Source: a virus
Direction: 5' to 3' (one strand)
DNA length: 64,000 bases
Virus record (IMG/VR): IMGVR_UViG_3300020477_001611
Location: 1-64,000 of that record
Below the pieces are notes generated by a model. The model did not search any database and had not been told where the DNA came from. It saw only the letters and a list, made by a program, of their open reading frames with translations. Shown piece after piece: positions 24,928 through 32,761 of the stretch (within the stretch, counting starts at the first letter, position 1; every line of letters begins with the position of its first letter). Made by a program: the position numbers and the translations under genes.

Positions 24928-25977
24928 TCAATCATTATCTTTTGTTATCCCTGCCAGTACTTGCCATCGAGTAGACGCGGGCTTTGTAGCCTTTGCCTCT
25001 TTGGGCTTTTGGGCATGAATAAGTAAAGATGAAGAGGTTCGTTTTCCTACTGCTTCACTCAGTGATTCTGGCTTCGCCTTAGACGATGGGCCCACTGCGC
25101 CTTGAAGAGTTTCATAAACTATCTCCGCTTGCTCAGATGACTGAGCTTTGTTGATGGACTCGACAACTGTTTGTTTTTGTCGCTCATTCAGGGAGTCGTC
25201 CACAAGTACTTTGTTAGTATAAAGCAGTTTTGCGTTATACAACTCGACTTCTTTAAATTTTTCTGCAATCTTTCTTAAGTTAGAATTTAACTTTTTGTTT
25301 TCTTCTAAAAGCTTCGCATTTGTTTTACTAAACTTTTTATGTTCTTTCTTAAGGTTTTCGTTCTCTGCTTCAAGCTCTCCATTGTATTCTTCAATTTGTT
25401 TTAACACATCTAGTACAATAGACTCTTGCTTCTTTTGAGCAATTGTGGCCCCGTAAGCCCGAGTGCCGCCAACAGGGACGCCTTCATAATCCATTCGGAG
25501 AGTTTCCATAAGCTCATCGGCTTCTTCATCTGTAATTTCTACTTCTTCGTCTTCCTCAACGATCATAGAATCATCATCTCCAGCGTCCTCTTCGCCGGCC
25601 TCTTCCAGAGCCTCTACTTCGGCGGCCTCGGCCAACAAGTCTTCAATATTAATATCTACTTCCTCGCCCTCTTCCAATTCACTTAATTCAGTTCCTTCAA
25701 GAAAAGCATAGGCATCACCCTTTTCATCAGCCTCGGCCAACTGCTCATCAACCGCGCTCTTGACATCAACATCTTCTGGCGCATCTTGGCCAAAAGATGT
25801 TGCGGTAGCTCCCTGATCTTGTTCATTAAGCGAATCTAAATCCTCTTCCAAAAGCTGATCTACCGCGTCTTTAATATGTGAAGAATATTTTTGTATAACC
25901 GCCTGCTCTGCACTCTTAACTGCGGCTTCCCGCAAAGAGGTGGCATCTACGATTGCTTGTTCTAACATTGTTGACAT
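24928..25977 (-). CDS. 22: Prohead core scaffold protein (T4 gp22-like)
   Basis: The scaffold forms the prohead core and is later degraded by the gp21 protease. Residues 40-160 are very acidic (Asp/Glu runs such as LSELEEGEEVDINIEDLLAE). They are followed by a coiled coil (LEENKKLNSNLRKIAEKF, then VELYNAKLLYTNKVL) and the conserved SLNERQKQTVVESINKAQ segment seen in gp22 proteins. Several Leu-x-Glu protease sites occur throughout. It lies directly before the capsid gene, its assembly partner, as in T4. A box ACTATTTATT lies 26 bases upstream and AAGGAGAG precedes the ATG, so a transcript for scaffold and capsid probably begins here. The length of 349 residues exceeds T4 gp22 (269). Confidence 0.88.
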   Translation of the reverse strand: MSTMLEQAIVDATSLREAAVKSAEQAVIQKYSSHIKDAVDQLLEEDLDSLNEQDQGATATSFGQDAPEDVDVKSAVDEQLAEADEKGDAYAFLEGTELSELEEGEEVDINIEDLLAEAAEVEALEEAGEEDAGDDDSMIVEEDEEVEITDEEADELMETLRMDYEGVPVGGTRAYGATIAQKKQESIVLDVLKQIEEYNGELEAENENLKKEHKKFSKTNAKLLEENKKLNSNLRKIAEKFKEVELYNAKLLYTNKVLVDDSLNERQKQTVVESINKAQSSEQAEIVYETLQGAVGPSSKAKPESLSEAVGKRTSSSLLIHAQKPKEAKATKPASTRWQVLAGITKDND

Positions 25978-26003
25978 TAAGGACTCTCCTTATTATTACT
26001 CTT

Positions 26004-26013
26004 AATAAATAGT
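26004..26013 (-). promoter_or_regulatory. Candidate late promoter box of scaffold and capsid genes
   Basis: Minus strand ACTATTTATT, 26 bases before the scaffold ATG, in the 78-base gap after the LamG-type gene. It differs from the sheath box only at the last base. Confidence 0.5.
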
Positions 26014-26055
26014 AATTAAAATTTTAAAATGACTTAGGCGAACACAATGACTCTT

Positions 26056-26895
26056 TTAAGCGACATACATCTCGGTAATACCACTATTAACCATTAAAGC
26101 CTTGCCTAGGCGAAATGCCTCGCCCGATTCGAGAAATCTATTTATAATTAAAAATTCACGGATATCGCCAGCGAGAGGCAAATCGGCTCCGTTATTTCGG
26201 GCGCCCAGATTAGCGCCTGTGTTCCACAAGAAATCATTAGTGTTGTTTGCGGTCGTTTCCGACTCGACGGAGGCTGGCTCCGAATTTATGTATGGAACAA
26301 TTGCATCAGGGTTTTCTCCCCTGTCAAAACAAGAAATAAAAATATTATCTTTTACGGTGGCGGCTGTCACAGTACCCTCCGCGCCGCCCGGGCCTTCCGC
26401 AGACACTGCGTCTTCAGTAGTGTTATAAAATTGCGCTGCATACTGGCCTGCCCAATAAGCGGCCCCAACTTCAAAGATTACAGAGTTTTTGCCAGTTTGT
26501 GACGTATTGCCAACAGAGGCAATTGTACACACTTCTGTAGACGATCCATTAATCTGGTTAGCTGTCCAAGCCAAACAATCATGGACGGCATTGCTGGCGC
26601 TAGCAAACAATACCGATGGGCGATTATTAAAACCAGCAGCTTTAAAGGCCGGCTTCTTAGCTGCAGTTGATTGTGCTGGGGCGGTACCAAGTTTGGCACT
26701 CCACGATGCCAATGCATCGCCGTCAGACGCTGCTATATCATCAGCATCAAGCCAGACCGCTGTATCAGCGCCTGCTATTGATCGAATAACGCTATCTGCA
26801 CCTTTGCCACGATCTGCAACGTTTTGCCTTCCAGCAGCTGTAGAACTGAGTGATTTCGCTGTTCTTGCACCAAAGCCACCACGCTGAATCGGCAT
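26056..26895 (-). CDS. LamG/concanavalin-like surface protein of the head gene cluster
   Basis: The 279-residue protein starts with an Arg/Gly/Ser-rich segment and then carries a jelly-roll domain. AVWLDADDIAASDGDALASW and NNRPSVLFASASN mark the beginning, and GDIREFLIINRFLESGEAF the end (about residue 245 on), as in LamG-type folds that bind sugars or act as spacers. Lying between the 168-residue gene and the scaffold gene, it is more likely a head surface decoration protein than a tail fibre. Its start codon overlaps the stop of the 168-residue gene by one base. No catalytic residues are apparent. Confidence 0.65.
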   Translation of the reverse strand: MPIQRGGFGARTAKSLSSTAAGRQNVADRGKGADSVIRSIAGADTAVWLDADDIAASDGDALASWSAKLGTAPAQSTAAKKPAFKAAGFNNRPSVLFASASNAVHDCLAWTANQINGSSTEVCTIASVGNTSQTGKNSVIFEVGAAYWAGQYAAQFYNTTEDAVSAEGPGGAEGTVTAATVKDNIFISCFDRGENPDAIVPYINSEPASVESETTANNTNDFLWNTGANLGARNNGADLPLAGDIREFLIINRFLESGEAFRLGKALMVNSGITEMYVA

Positions 26896-27401
26896 TAACC
26901 TACTCCGGAAGAGCCTGACCAGTTGCCTGACAAGTGGCTCGGATTAATTCCAGTGAGGCCGGCGATGATAGAGCCAGTACATCCAGCGGTGTTGGCGCCA
27001 CCAGCCGCGTCGCCGGAGGCAATCATAAAAACGCTTGTGACGCGCCACTCCCCAGTAAACGACTCCCCATTATTAAGAACAAAGTAGTTAGAATCGACAT
27101 CCGCGTTGGGGCCTATGGTGCCACTAAGGCTGAACCCTACCCGCATAGGAGAGTTGCTCCCAGTGTGAGTATTGGCCACGGTAAGCCATCTCGTAACGGC
27201 GGGAAATGTCACTTCAACGTGGGCATCTTGCGCGGTGGCGACTGGAATGTCAATGTCCGACCGCAAAAACGGAACGCCGCTCATTTGGTATTGGCCAACT
27301 TTACCCAAGCCGGCGCTGGGGTATAAATATCTATTGTTAGCGAATCTCTGGTTGGCTGTTACGGCATTGCCGGGTGCTTCGCTTGGTGGTGGGTGGCTCA
27401 T
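26895..27401 (-). CDS. Probable head decoration protein, unrecognised family (168 residues)
   Basis: I do not recognise a named family. The protein is rich in Gly, Ser, Asn and Thr, with beta-type segments (AHVEVTFPAVTRWLTVANTH, then GEWRVTSVFMIASGD) and a glycine-rich end (LSGNWSGSSGVG). No membrane segment or cysteine pattern is present. It lies between bS21 and a LamG-type protein, and overlaps both neighbours by 1-4 bases, so these are translated together within the head block. The composition and place suggest a virion surface protein. Confidence 0.65.
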   Translation of the reverse strand: MSHPPPSEAPGNAVTANQRFANNRYLYPSAGLGKVGQYQMSGVPFLRSDIDIPVATAQDAHVEVTFPAVTRWLTVANTHTGSNSPMRVGFSLSGTIGPNADVDSNYFVLNNGESFTGEWRVTSVFMIASGDAAGGANTAGCTGSIIAGLTGINPSHLSGNWSGSSGVG

Positions 27402-27604
27402 TTCTTACTCCTTTTAGGCTCTAATTTTAATTTTTCCAATGCTCTTTTGCGGGCCGCGGCCTTTCTTCTTTTAACAACAGATGGCTTTTCGTAATACATT
27501 CTTTTTTTGTATTCCTCTAATATTCCTGCGTTTTTAACTTTTCGTGAAAAGCGTTTTATTAATTGCTCCGTACTTTCGTTTCTTCTAAGATAAACAGTAC
27601 TCAT
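27398..27604 (-). CDS. rpsU: Ribosomal protein bS21 (phage copy)
   Basis: The 68 residues match bacterial bS21 over the full length. The order is LRRNESTEQLIKRFSRKV, then NAGILEEYKKRMYYEKPS, then VKRRKAAARKRALEK, against the E. coli order VRENEPF, RRFKRSCEKAG, REFYEKP and a basic end. bS21 binds the small subunit near the anti-Shine-Dalgarno region and affects translation initiation. Phage copies are known from metagenomes and from a Pelagibacter phage. They are thought to replace the host protein and favour phage messages. No Shine-Dalgarno sequence precedes this ATG, unlike most genes here. The gene lies inside the head cluster and overlaps the next gene by 4 bases, suggesting late expression. 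Confidence 0.92.
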   Translation of the reverse strand: MSTVYLRRNESTEQLIKRFSRKVKNAGILEEYKKRMYYEKPSVVKRRKAAARKRALEKLKLEPKRSKK

Positions 27605-27621
27605 AACTACTATAATTAGTC

Positions 27622-28044
27622 TTAAATTAATTTAGACCAATTTTTCCCCCCTAAGTCTACAATCCCGGAAATATCTACGCCGGGGTCTTTTGGAGCAACC
27701 CCAGCTAAAGAACTCTGAGGCTTTGAAGGGTCCGTACTTGATACGGGCGTAGTTCCTTCAAAAACATTTATTCCATTATAGGCGTCTTTATTAACTGCGT
27801 CTAAAAGCATTTTGCGTGTCTCGTTAAGTTTTTCTCTAGCGGCTTTTTCAGCCTTATTGTTATCAACCCTGCGTGTTTTTGTCTTTTGAACTGGTTGTTT
27901 TTGCTCAATAATCGGGGTGTTGTGAGAAAGGCCTTTGGACACTTCCATAATTATATTCGACAACAACCCCTCGGTCAAAAGAACCTCATGCAAACACTCT
28001 TTGATAAGTGGCTTTAAAATTTTTTTTAAATCAGACTTCTTCAT
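27622..28044 (-). CDS. Prohead-internal protein candidate with cleavable leader (140 residues)
   Basis: The N-terminus MKKSDLKKILKPLIKECLHE followed by VLLTEG is an amphipathic leader ending in Leu-Thr-Glu before Gly, the (L/I)xE site used by T4-type prohead proteases. The 125- and 197-residue proteins in this window share the leader type. The rest is polar, with a basic stretch near residues 50-75 (KTKTRRVDNNKAEKAAREK) and a Pro/Ser-rich end. It follows the protease gene with a 14-base overlap. I infer a protein packed in the prohead and trimmed there. No enzymatic motif is seen. Confidence 0.7.
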   Translation of the reverse strand: MKKSDLKKILKPLIKECLHEVLLTEGLLSNIIMEVSKGLSHNTPIIEQKQPVQKTKTRRVDNNKAEKAAREKLNETRKMLLDAVNKDAYNGINVFEGTTPVSSTDPSKPQSSLAGVAPKDPGVDISGIVDLGGKNWSKLI

Positions 28045-28657
28045 GGCTTTCCAATATTGAATTCATCAATCTATTAACACGATCGTTTTTATTAAAAACC
28101 GGCGTTGTTTCCTTGTGTTCTCTCAACTGGCTCATAAACGCACCCTTCGTAGATGGGTCTGCAACAACATCAAAACATATCAATTGAAAATCTTCTTGTA
28201 CGACGATGTCGCCGCCCTGAGTCTCGTTAACTGACCCTAGGCCGCGGGAAGATATGCCGCACTGTACTCCACTCTCTACTAGAGATTTAAGAATGTTGCC
28301 CATGGGAGTGGGGAGCACTTTAATAACTCCTTTAACCACGTTACCCTCCGTCCAATAGCGAGTTACCATGTGTGAAACATTTTTTAATTCGACAACAGAA
28401 CTGTCCGGGTGGTCCATCTCGCCGAGGGCGCGCTTTTCATCAATTAACTTTTGATAATTTTTCATTTCACGCAATAAAACGTTGGGGGGATATACGCGGC
28501 CGTTGCCGTTCTTCTCGCCGCCGTGTTGAAGAATGCCAGTTAAAAAAAGGCTTTTATTTTCCGCAACCTCTTTCTTTTCCCCTTCAGTAAGAAGATCTTC
28601 ACAATAGCCATTTTCACACAAGGCATAATATTCTCTTAAAAGATATTTCTTTTCCAT
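28031..28657 (-). CDS. 21: Prohead core protease (T4 gp21-like)
   Basis: This serine protease, related in fold to herpesvirus assemblins, cleaves scaffold, capsid and other head proteins during maturation. Key features are NGRVYPPNVLLREM, then GEMDHPDSSVVEL with the catalytic His, and CGISSRGLGS with the catalytic Ser, all diagnostic for gp21. VVADPSTKGAFM follows. An LLTEG sequence near residue 25 is a likely self-cleavage site. I place the start at the ATG at 28657 (MEKKYLLREYY), giving 208 residues. The frame is open to a TTG at 28684, nine codons further, which would overlap the preceding gene. It lies between two leader-bearing proteins, its probable substrates. Confidence 0.92.
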   Translation of the reverse strand: MEKKYLLREYYALCENGYCEDLLTEGEKKEVAENKSLFLTGILQHGGEKNGNGRVYPPNVLLREMKNYQKLIDEKRALGEMDHPDSSVVELKNVSHMVTRYWTEGNVVKGVIKVLPTPMGNILKSLVESGVQCGISSRGLGSVNETQGGDIVVQEDFQLICFDVVADPSTKGAFMSQLREHKETTPVFNKNDRVNRLMNSILESHEEV

Positions 28658-28661
28658 TTTA

Positions 28662-29039
28662 TTATTCAACGCCTCCAGCCTCAACGTCAGTGTCCAACGC
28701 CTTGTTTCCTGTTTCTTTTGCCTGATTGATCATTTTTTGAAATTGATCGCTCAGCGTGGTTAACATTGTAGTTGCGTCTTCTTCAGAGGCGCCGGCATAT
28801 ACAAGGGCCCTGCTCATCGAGGTTAAAGCTTGCCCAACGAGGGCCTGTGACGCGTTTGTTCTAGCGGCTGCAGCCTGTTTAATCTCATCTTGTGCAGCAT
28901 CAATGGCTACTTGCGGGTCGGGGAGGTCGGCATCTTGTCCCGCAGTTGGAGCATAATTCTGAGTGCCCCCGGCGCCAAGCTGCTCATCCAATATGCACTC
29001 AAGAACAAGTTGCTTAAGTTGTTTTAATGTCACTTTCAT
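28662..29039 (-). CDS. Prohead-internal protein candidate (125 residues)
   Basis: The start MKVTLKQLKQLVLECILDEQ is an amphipathic leader ending at Leu-Asp-Glu, a fitting prohead-protease site. The mature part is Ala- and Gln-rich and helical (VAIDAAQDEIKQAAAARTNA, then TLSDQFQKMINQAKETG), without cysteine beyond the leader. Such small helical proteins next to gp21 are internal or scaffold-assisting head proteins in T4-like phages (compare gp67/gp68 by place, not by sequence). A TATTTATA box lies 68 bases upstream, in the only sizable gap nearby. Function beyond this is unknown. Confidence 0.68.
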   Translation of the reverse strand: MKVTLKQLKQLVLECILDEQLGAGGTQNYAPTAGQDADLPDPQVAIDAAQDEIKQAAAARTNASQALVGQALTSMSRALVYAGASEEDATTMLTTLSDQFQKMINQAKETGNKALDTDVEAGGVE

Positions 29040-29107
29040 AAGATATGTACCCCGTCACTTACCCTTACAACAATTTGTTGGTGGGCGTAACATCCAATGA
29101 TTGTCAG

Positions 29108-29115
29108 TATAAATA
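29108..29115 (-). promoter_or_regulatory. Weaker candidate late promoter box before the protease block
   Basis: Minus strand TATTTATA, 68 bases before the ATG at 29039, in a 76-base gap. It shares only the eight-base core with the stronger boxes. The gap also contains a short imperfect hairpin (CAACA around AAT with TGTTG). Confidence 0.35.
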
Positions 29116-29412
29116 TTAATTCCGTTTGACATTGATTCCTTCATCTCCGAATATCATACTCAGGGCATAAGAAGTCCCCGAGCTAAGCCCACCCAACAAA
29201 ATAGGATTTGCCCAATTTAACTCAAAAGTAAATAGTTCTGTATAGAAAGAAATTCCATAGAGCAAAACGCCGACCCAAAAGCCGAGACACATGGGGCAAT
29301 GAAACAACTCTCCGAGAAATCCTTTAGCTGGTCTTATTTTTTCTAAAATCGACCCATAAACCAAAATCTGTGTCAAACCATATGACACTAAAATAAAATA
29401 TATTAATTCCAC
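29116..29412 (-). CDS. Small membrane protein with CxxC (98 residues)
   Basis: The protein has a hydrophobic N-terminal segment (LIYFILVSYGLTQILVYG), a loop with FHCPMCLGFWVGVLLYGISF that joins a Cys-x-x-Cys to a second membrane segment, and a third hydrophobic stretch (NPILLGGLSSGTSYALSMIF). The F-x-C-x-x-C-x-x-FW motif recalls a family of small membrane proteins known as DUF1360, tentatively. It could act in the host envelope; it is not a clear holin. It lies between two head-cluster genes, with 1 base between it and the 192-residue gene. Function unknown. Confidence 0.6.
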   Translation of the reverse strand: MELIYFILVSYGLTQILVYGSILEKIRPAKGFLGELFHCPMCLGFWVGVLLYGISFYTELFTFELNWANPILLGGLSSGTSYALSMIFGDEGINVKRN

Positions 29413-29413
29413 T

Positions 29414-29992
29414 TTATATCCTGTATAACAAGCCGTAATATTGTGTGTAGAAGGGATCTAAAGTTCCCTTTTGTGCCTTTTGAGGAACTTCGCCGTACTC
29501 TGTGCTATCTTCGGCCGAAGGGTCGGTGTAGTCTGCAGTAACTTCATGCTCGTAATCAAGAACCCTCATGGCCTTTGGCACCTCCTCTTTCAGCCACATA
29601 TAGATGGTGAGCAGCAGGGCCTGTATTGAATCAACTTTATCATTAATGGGATAAACAGCTTCCAAGCTTCCCAGTAAATTTCCTGCCTGAATTGTATCGG
29701 ACAAAATAACTCCCTTGGTCTGTAAAAAGTTGAAAAAATGATCTTGATACGGATAAGGATCTATTTTAGCATTTTTCTTAGAAAAAGTAACAATCTTATT
29801 TTTCTTTGGCATTAAAACTATATCAAACAAAGGGTGATCATAGATCATATAATCATCGTTTAAAGTTCGGCGTATATCAAGGCGTATCTCCTCCGATGGC
29901 CTCTCCTCCACCCTCACTATTACCTGCTCTGGCGCTGGTTCTGCAATTTTAATTTTTAATTCGTCTATCTTACGCATCAGATTTAGTCTCAT
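29414..29992 (-). CDS. Unrecognised 192-residue protein of the portal-protease interval
   Basis: No family is recognised. The first 45 residues are helical and charged (MRKIDELKIKIAEPAPEQVI), followed by a compact part with DDYMIYDHPLFDIVLMPKK and a long helix around VDSIQALLLTIYMWLKEEV. The acidic end (DPSAEDSTEYGEVPQ) precedes a Tyr-rich tail. The ATG at 29992 or the one at 29977 could be the start; both overlap the preceding gene by a few codons, which suggests coupled translation. Place among portal, core and protease genes suggests a head-assembly role. Confidence 0.65.
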   Translation of the reverse strand: MRLNLMRKIDELKIKIAEPAPEQVIVRVEERPSEEIRLDIRRTLNDDYMIYDHPLFDIVLMPKKNKIVTFSKKNAKIDPYPYQDHFFNFLQTKGVILSDTIQAGNLLGSLEAVYPINDKVDSIQALLLTIYMWLKEEVPKAMRVLDYEHEVTADYTDPSAEDSTEYGEVPQKAQKGTLDPFYTQYYGLLYRI

Positions 29993-30785
29993 ATACCAAT
30001 TCTTGTATTTTTAATATTTGTGTTAACATTTCTTCATTAATAAGTTGGCCACTAAAAGAATTCACGACTTCCAAAATCTTTTGAGACTTGTTCACCAAAT
30101 CTTCATCCGAACTTAAACTGTCGTTTCTTTCTATTAAGGTAATCTCTTTCTTTAGACGCCCTATTTCTTCGTTTAAATAAGCTTTTAGTTCTAGCCCGTT
30201 ATCTTGAAAAGAGGAGATATATTTGCTTAAAAGTTCACGCTGTTCTTCTTTAAGAGACCCATATGTTTTATTAAATTTTTCTGTAAAAACTTTTAAAGTG
30301 GCACTAGAAACTTTTAAATCCTTTGGGCGCCGGTCTGGGGCAGCGGTCATATATTTTACAACCTTGCGTTCTAAAAGTACCTTGTCCTTCAATTTTGTCT
30401 CAGTTGAAAATATCTGTGATAATGTCGCCAAGTGTCGATAATTTGGGACGAAATTAGAAAAAACTTGGGGGGACACATGTTTGTTTATCACTTGAATCAA
30501 CTGTGATTGAAGGCCGTAGGCCTTTTTGTGGTTTATTTTCTCGTAACGCAGTTTAACAGCCTCTAAAAGGCGGTGCGCCTCACTCTCTTTCAGTTCCCTA
30601 ATGTTGAGAACCTCACTATAAAGATCCAACTCCTGTCTAAGAGTTGTGCCCTTTCCAAAAAATTCCTTTAAGGCCTTCAAAATTAAAGACTTCTTATAAG
30701 ATTCATTATGTACTGTGGCCCTTGTCAACTCTTTTATAAGAGCCTCGTATAGAAAAGCCGTATTGCGTCGTTTATTGTGCCTCAT
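29970..30785 (-). CDS. Helical protein following the portal, unrecognised (271 residues)
   Basis: The protein starts MRHNKRRNTAFLYEALIKEL and is helical and Lys/Glu-rich throughout, including ELDLYSEVLNIRELKESEAH and a long C-terminal helical part (EEIGRLKKEITLIERND). Such proteins directly after the portal gene are common in aquatic T4-like phages, but no function is known to me. I place the start at the ATG at 30785 because AAGGGAAGAAAAAC precedes it. The open frame extends 9 codons further, into the portal gene. It overlaps the portal end by 14 bases. A portal-core or internal head role is a guess. Confidence 0.65.
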   Translation of the reverse strand: MRHNKRRNTAFLYEALIKELTRATVHNESYKKSLILKALKEFFGKGTTLRQELDLYSEVLNIRELKESEAHRLLEAVKLRYEKINHKKAYGLQSQLIQVINKHVSPQVFSNFVPNYRHLATLSQIFSTETKLKDKVLLERKVVKYMTAAPDRRPKDLKVSSATLKVFTEKFNKTYGSLKEEQRELLSKYISSFQDNGLELKAYLNEEIGRLKKEITLIERNDSLSSDEDLVNKSQKILEVVNSFSGQLINEEMLTQILKIQELVYETKSDA

Positions 30786-32757
30786 GTTTTTCTTCCCTTT
30801 TTTCCAAACCATTTATCAAATTTTTAATTTCATGATTCAAGCTTAATAGATTCTTCTCCATCTCTTCACTATAATTAGATTTGTTTTCATTAACAATGCC
30901 ATTATATAAACTAGAACCAAATTTTGCGCGTTTGCCACCTTGAGGCAAATCTTTAAAATGTTTCTTTCGTGGGGCGCTGGTCGTGCGTTTATCCACCTTC
31001 ACAGGCTCATACCACTTGCCTTTAGATTTTGGAGTAGAGGTTTTTTCCTTCCCTGTTAAAATATTTTGTTTAACCCACTTTAACTCATCAATTTCTCCGT
31101 CTATATCGCGCTTTCCAACGGGACCTTCCGGAGTGGCCAGAAGAATGTCTTCGGGAGCCTCTTCTGCTGGCGCGTCGGGCGGCGCAACTTCAATCTCGGG
31201 AGCGGCCTCGGCAGCGGCTTCTTCGCCTTCGTCACCCCCAAGAGCACCTTCAAGACCACCCTCAAGGCCTGTCATTGCTGCAGCACCAGCTTCGGCGCCG
31301 GCTACCTCTGCAATCGCAGCCATCGATGCATCCACTTTCTTATCATAAAAGCGCTCTCGTTGATTTCTCACAAATTCGTCTTGAGAAATATCCAACACGT
31401 TTTGAGAAATCCACCTCTTACTATACCAATTTGCCATAGCCTTGTCTGCGATATCCAACTTGCTATTGAGCGTTTCTATCTCTTGCATCGTTGCAATTCT
31501 TGACGGATTGTGCAATTTTATTGAAAAGCCCAACAGGTCGCTGCCCCTATACCCTATTGTATATAGATGAACAATTGCCACCTTCTCAAGCTCTGAAATA
31601 ACCGATCTCTGTATTCTTTGAATAGTTCTGGCAAAACGAATATCTTTTTGAGAGAGGGCGGTGTCGGCCTCTCCAGTCCCTTCGGCCCGGGACAAATAGG
31701 CAGCAGGAATCTTAATAGCGGCGAACATCTTATCCCTTAAATATTTAACATCATCGATATCGTTTTTCCAAGAATTTCCGGGTAAATTAACTATTTCTGT
31801 AGCCGCAGTACCATTTCTCACGGGAATAAAGAAGTCCTCTTCAATAGACATGGGATTATAGCGCAAATCAGCTTGGCCGCTTGTAGAGTCAACCACCTGA
31901 TGACGCTTCATCTGAGTCATGATTTTTTGCATATACTGCTCTACATCTTCAGGGGGAATTCCACCAACATCAATTTTAAACACTCTTCTGTCTGGGGCCC
32001 TTACAATTCTATAAGCAATCATCGCATCTTCTAAAAGTATTAACTGACGCCAGACGCGGCGGGCTGGGTCTAAGATGCTTGTGCCATATGGGGCATATTT
32101 ATCATTGCCCAAAATGCGGAAGTGGGCCACTTGCCAATTCTCAAAAGTGAGGCCTCCCGTATTCCACTGATATTGCACATAACTGGGGTTGGAAGGGTCT
32201 TGACCCTCCATCCTCTCTATTTCAATACTTGGCAGCCCGATTAAGGATTGAACCCCCAAAGTATCATCAATATCCATGTAGGCAAAAAGATCACCGTATT
32301 TCACCATTGAGCGAACCCACCCAAAAAGGTTAAAATTAACGTTTAAGACCTTATAAAAAAGCGTCTCAAGAATGCCACGAATTTCTTCATTCGGGCATTC
32401 AATAATCACAGAGTCCTTAAAATGACTATTGGCGGTAATCTCGTCTGCATAAATATCCAATGCTGAAGCCAACTCTGGCATAAACTCCATTTGATCAAAG
32501 TCAGAATATCGCGTTGACCTATCAAGGTTGTTCATCATCGCCGTGGAAATAGTTTCGTAGGGGTTATATGATTTCCTCTTAAACTGCTGCCCTGAAACGG
32601 ATTTAAATTTAGGGGCATAAATATCAGCGCGGAATTTACGATTATTCCTCGTTTGTTGAGCTTGATAATTTACAATTGGGCCCGAAAAGAGCTTTGTAAG
32701 CCTCTGAAAAAGCGGACTTTGTGGATTTCTTGGATTATTTCTTTTTTTATTTGCCAT
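30772..32757 (-). CDS. 20: Portal protein (T4 gp20-like)
   Basis: The portal forms the dodecameric ring for DNA entry and nucleates head assembly. The gp20 features are SYNPYETISTAMMNNLDRST, YSDFDQMEFMPELASALDIY, ADEITANS, then GWVRSMVKYGDLFAYMDID and ILDPARRVWRQLILLEDAMI, AYRIVRAPDRRVFKID. The order agrees along the whole core. At 661 residues it is longer than T4 gp20 (524). The excess is a C-terminal extension (about 480-640) rich in Ala, Glu, Gly and Pro, probably flexible. It follows the terminase gene by 4 bases. ATG follows a TATTTATA box by 60 bases, located inside the terminase gene. Confidence 0.95.
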   Translation of the reverse strand: MANKKRNNPRNPQSPLFQRLTKLFSGPIVNYQAQQTRNNRKFRADIYAPKFKSVSGQQFKRKSYNPYETISTAMMNNLDRSTRYSDFDQMEFMPELASALDIYADEITANSHFKDSVIIECPNEEIRGILETLFYKVLNVNFNLFGWVRSMVKYGDLFAYMDIDDTLGVQSLIGLPSIEIERMEGQDPSNPSYVQYQWNTGGLTFENWQVAHFRILGNDKYAPYGTSILDPARRVWRQLILLEDAMIAYRIVRAPDRRVFKIDVGGIPPEDVEQYMQKIMTQMKRHQVVDSTSGQADLRYNPMSIEEDFFIPVRNGTAATEIVNLPGNSWKNDIDDVKYLRDKMFAAIKIPAAYLSRAEGTGEADTALSQKDIRFARTIQRIQRSVISELEKVAIVHLYTIGYRGSDLLGFSIKLHNPSRIATMQEIETLNSKLDIADKAMANWYSKRWISQNVLDISQDEFVRNQRERFYDKKVDASMAAIAEVAGAEAGAAAMTGLEGGLEGALGGDEGEEAAAEAAPEIEVAPPDAPAEEAPEDILLATPEGPVGKRDIDGEIDELKWVKQNILTGKEKTSTPKSKGKWYEPVKVDKRTTSAPRKKHFKDLPQGGKRAKFGSSLYNGIVNENKSNYSEEMEKNLLSLNHEIKNLINGLEKREEKHEAQ

Positions 32758-32761
32758 GTTT

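Noticed and set aside
29040-29107. Hairpin in the 68-base leader of the 125-residue gene as a riboswitch or terminator
   Set aside because: The stem is only five perfect pairs with three bases in the loop and has no T tract. It is too weak to call.
29116-29412. Holin call for the 98-residue membrane protein
   Set aside because: The CxxC motif between membrane segments and its location among head genes fit better with an unrelated small membrane protein family.
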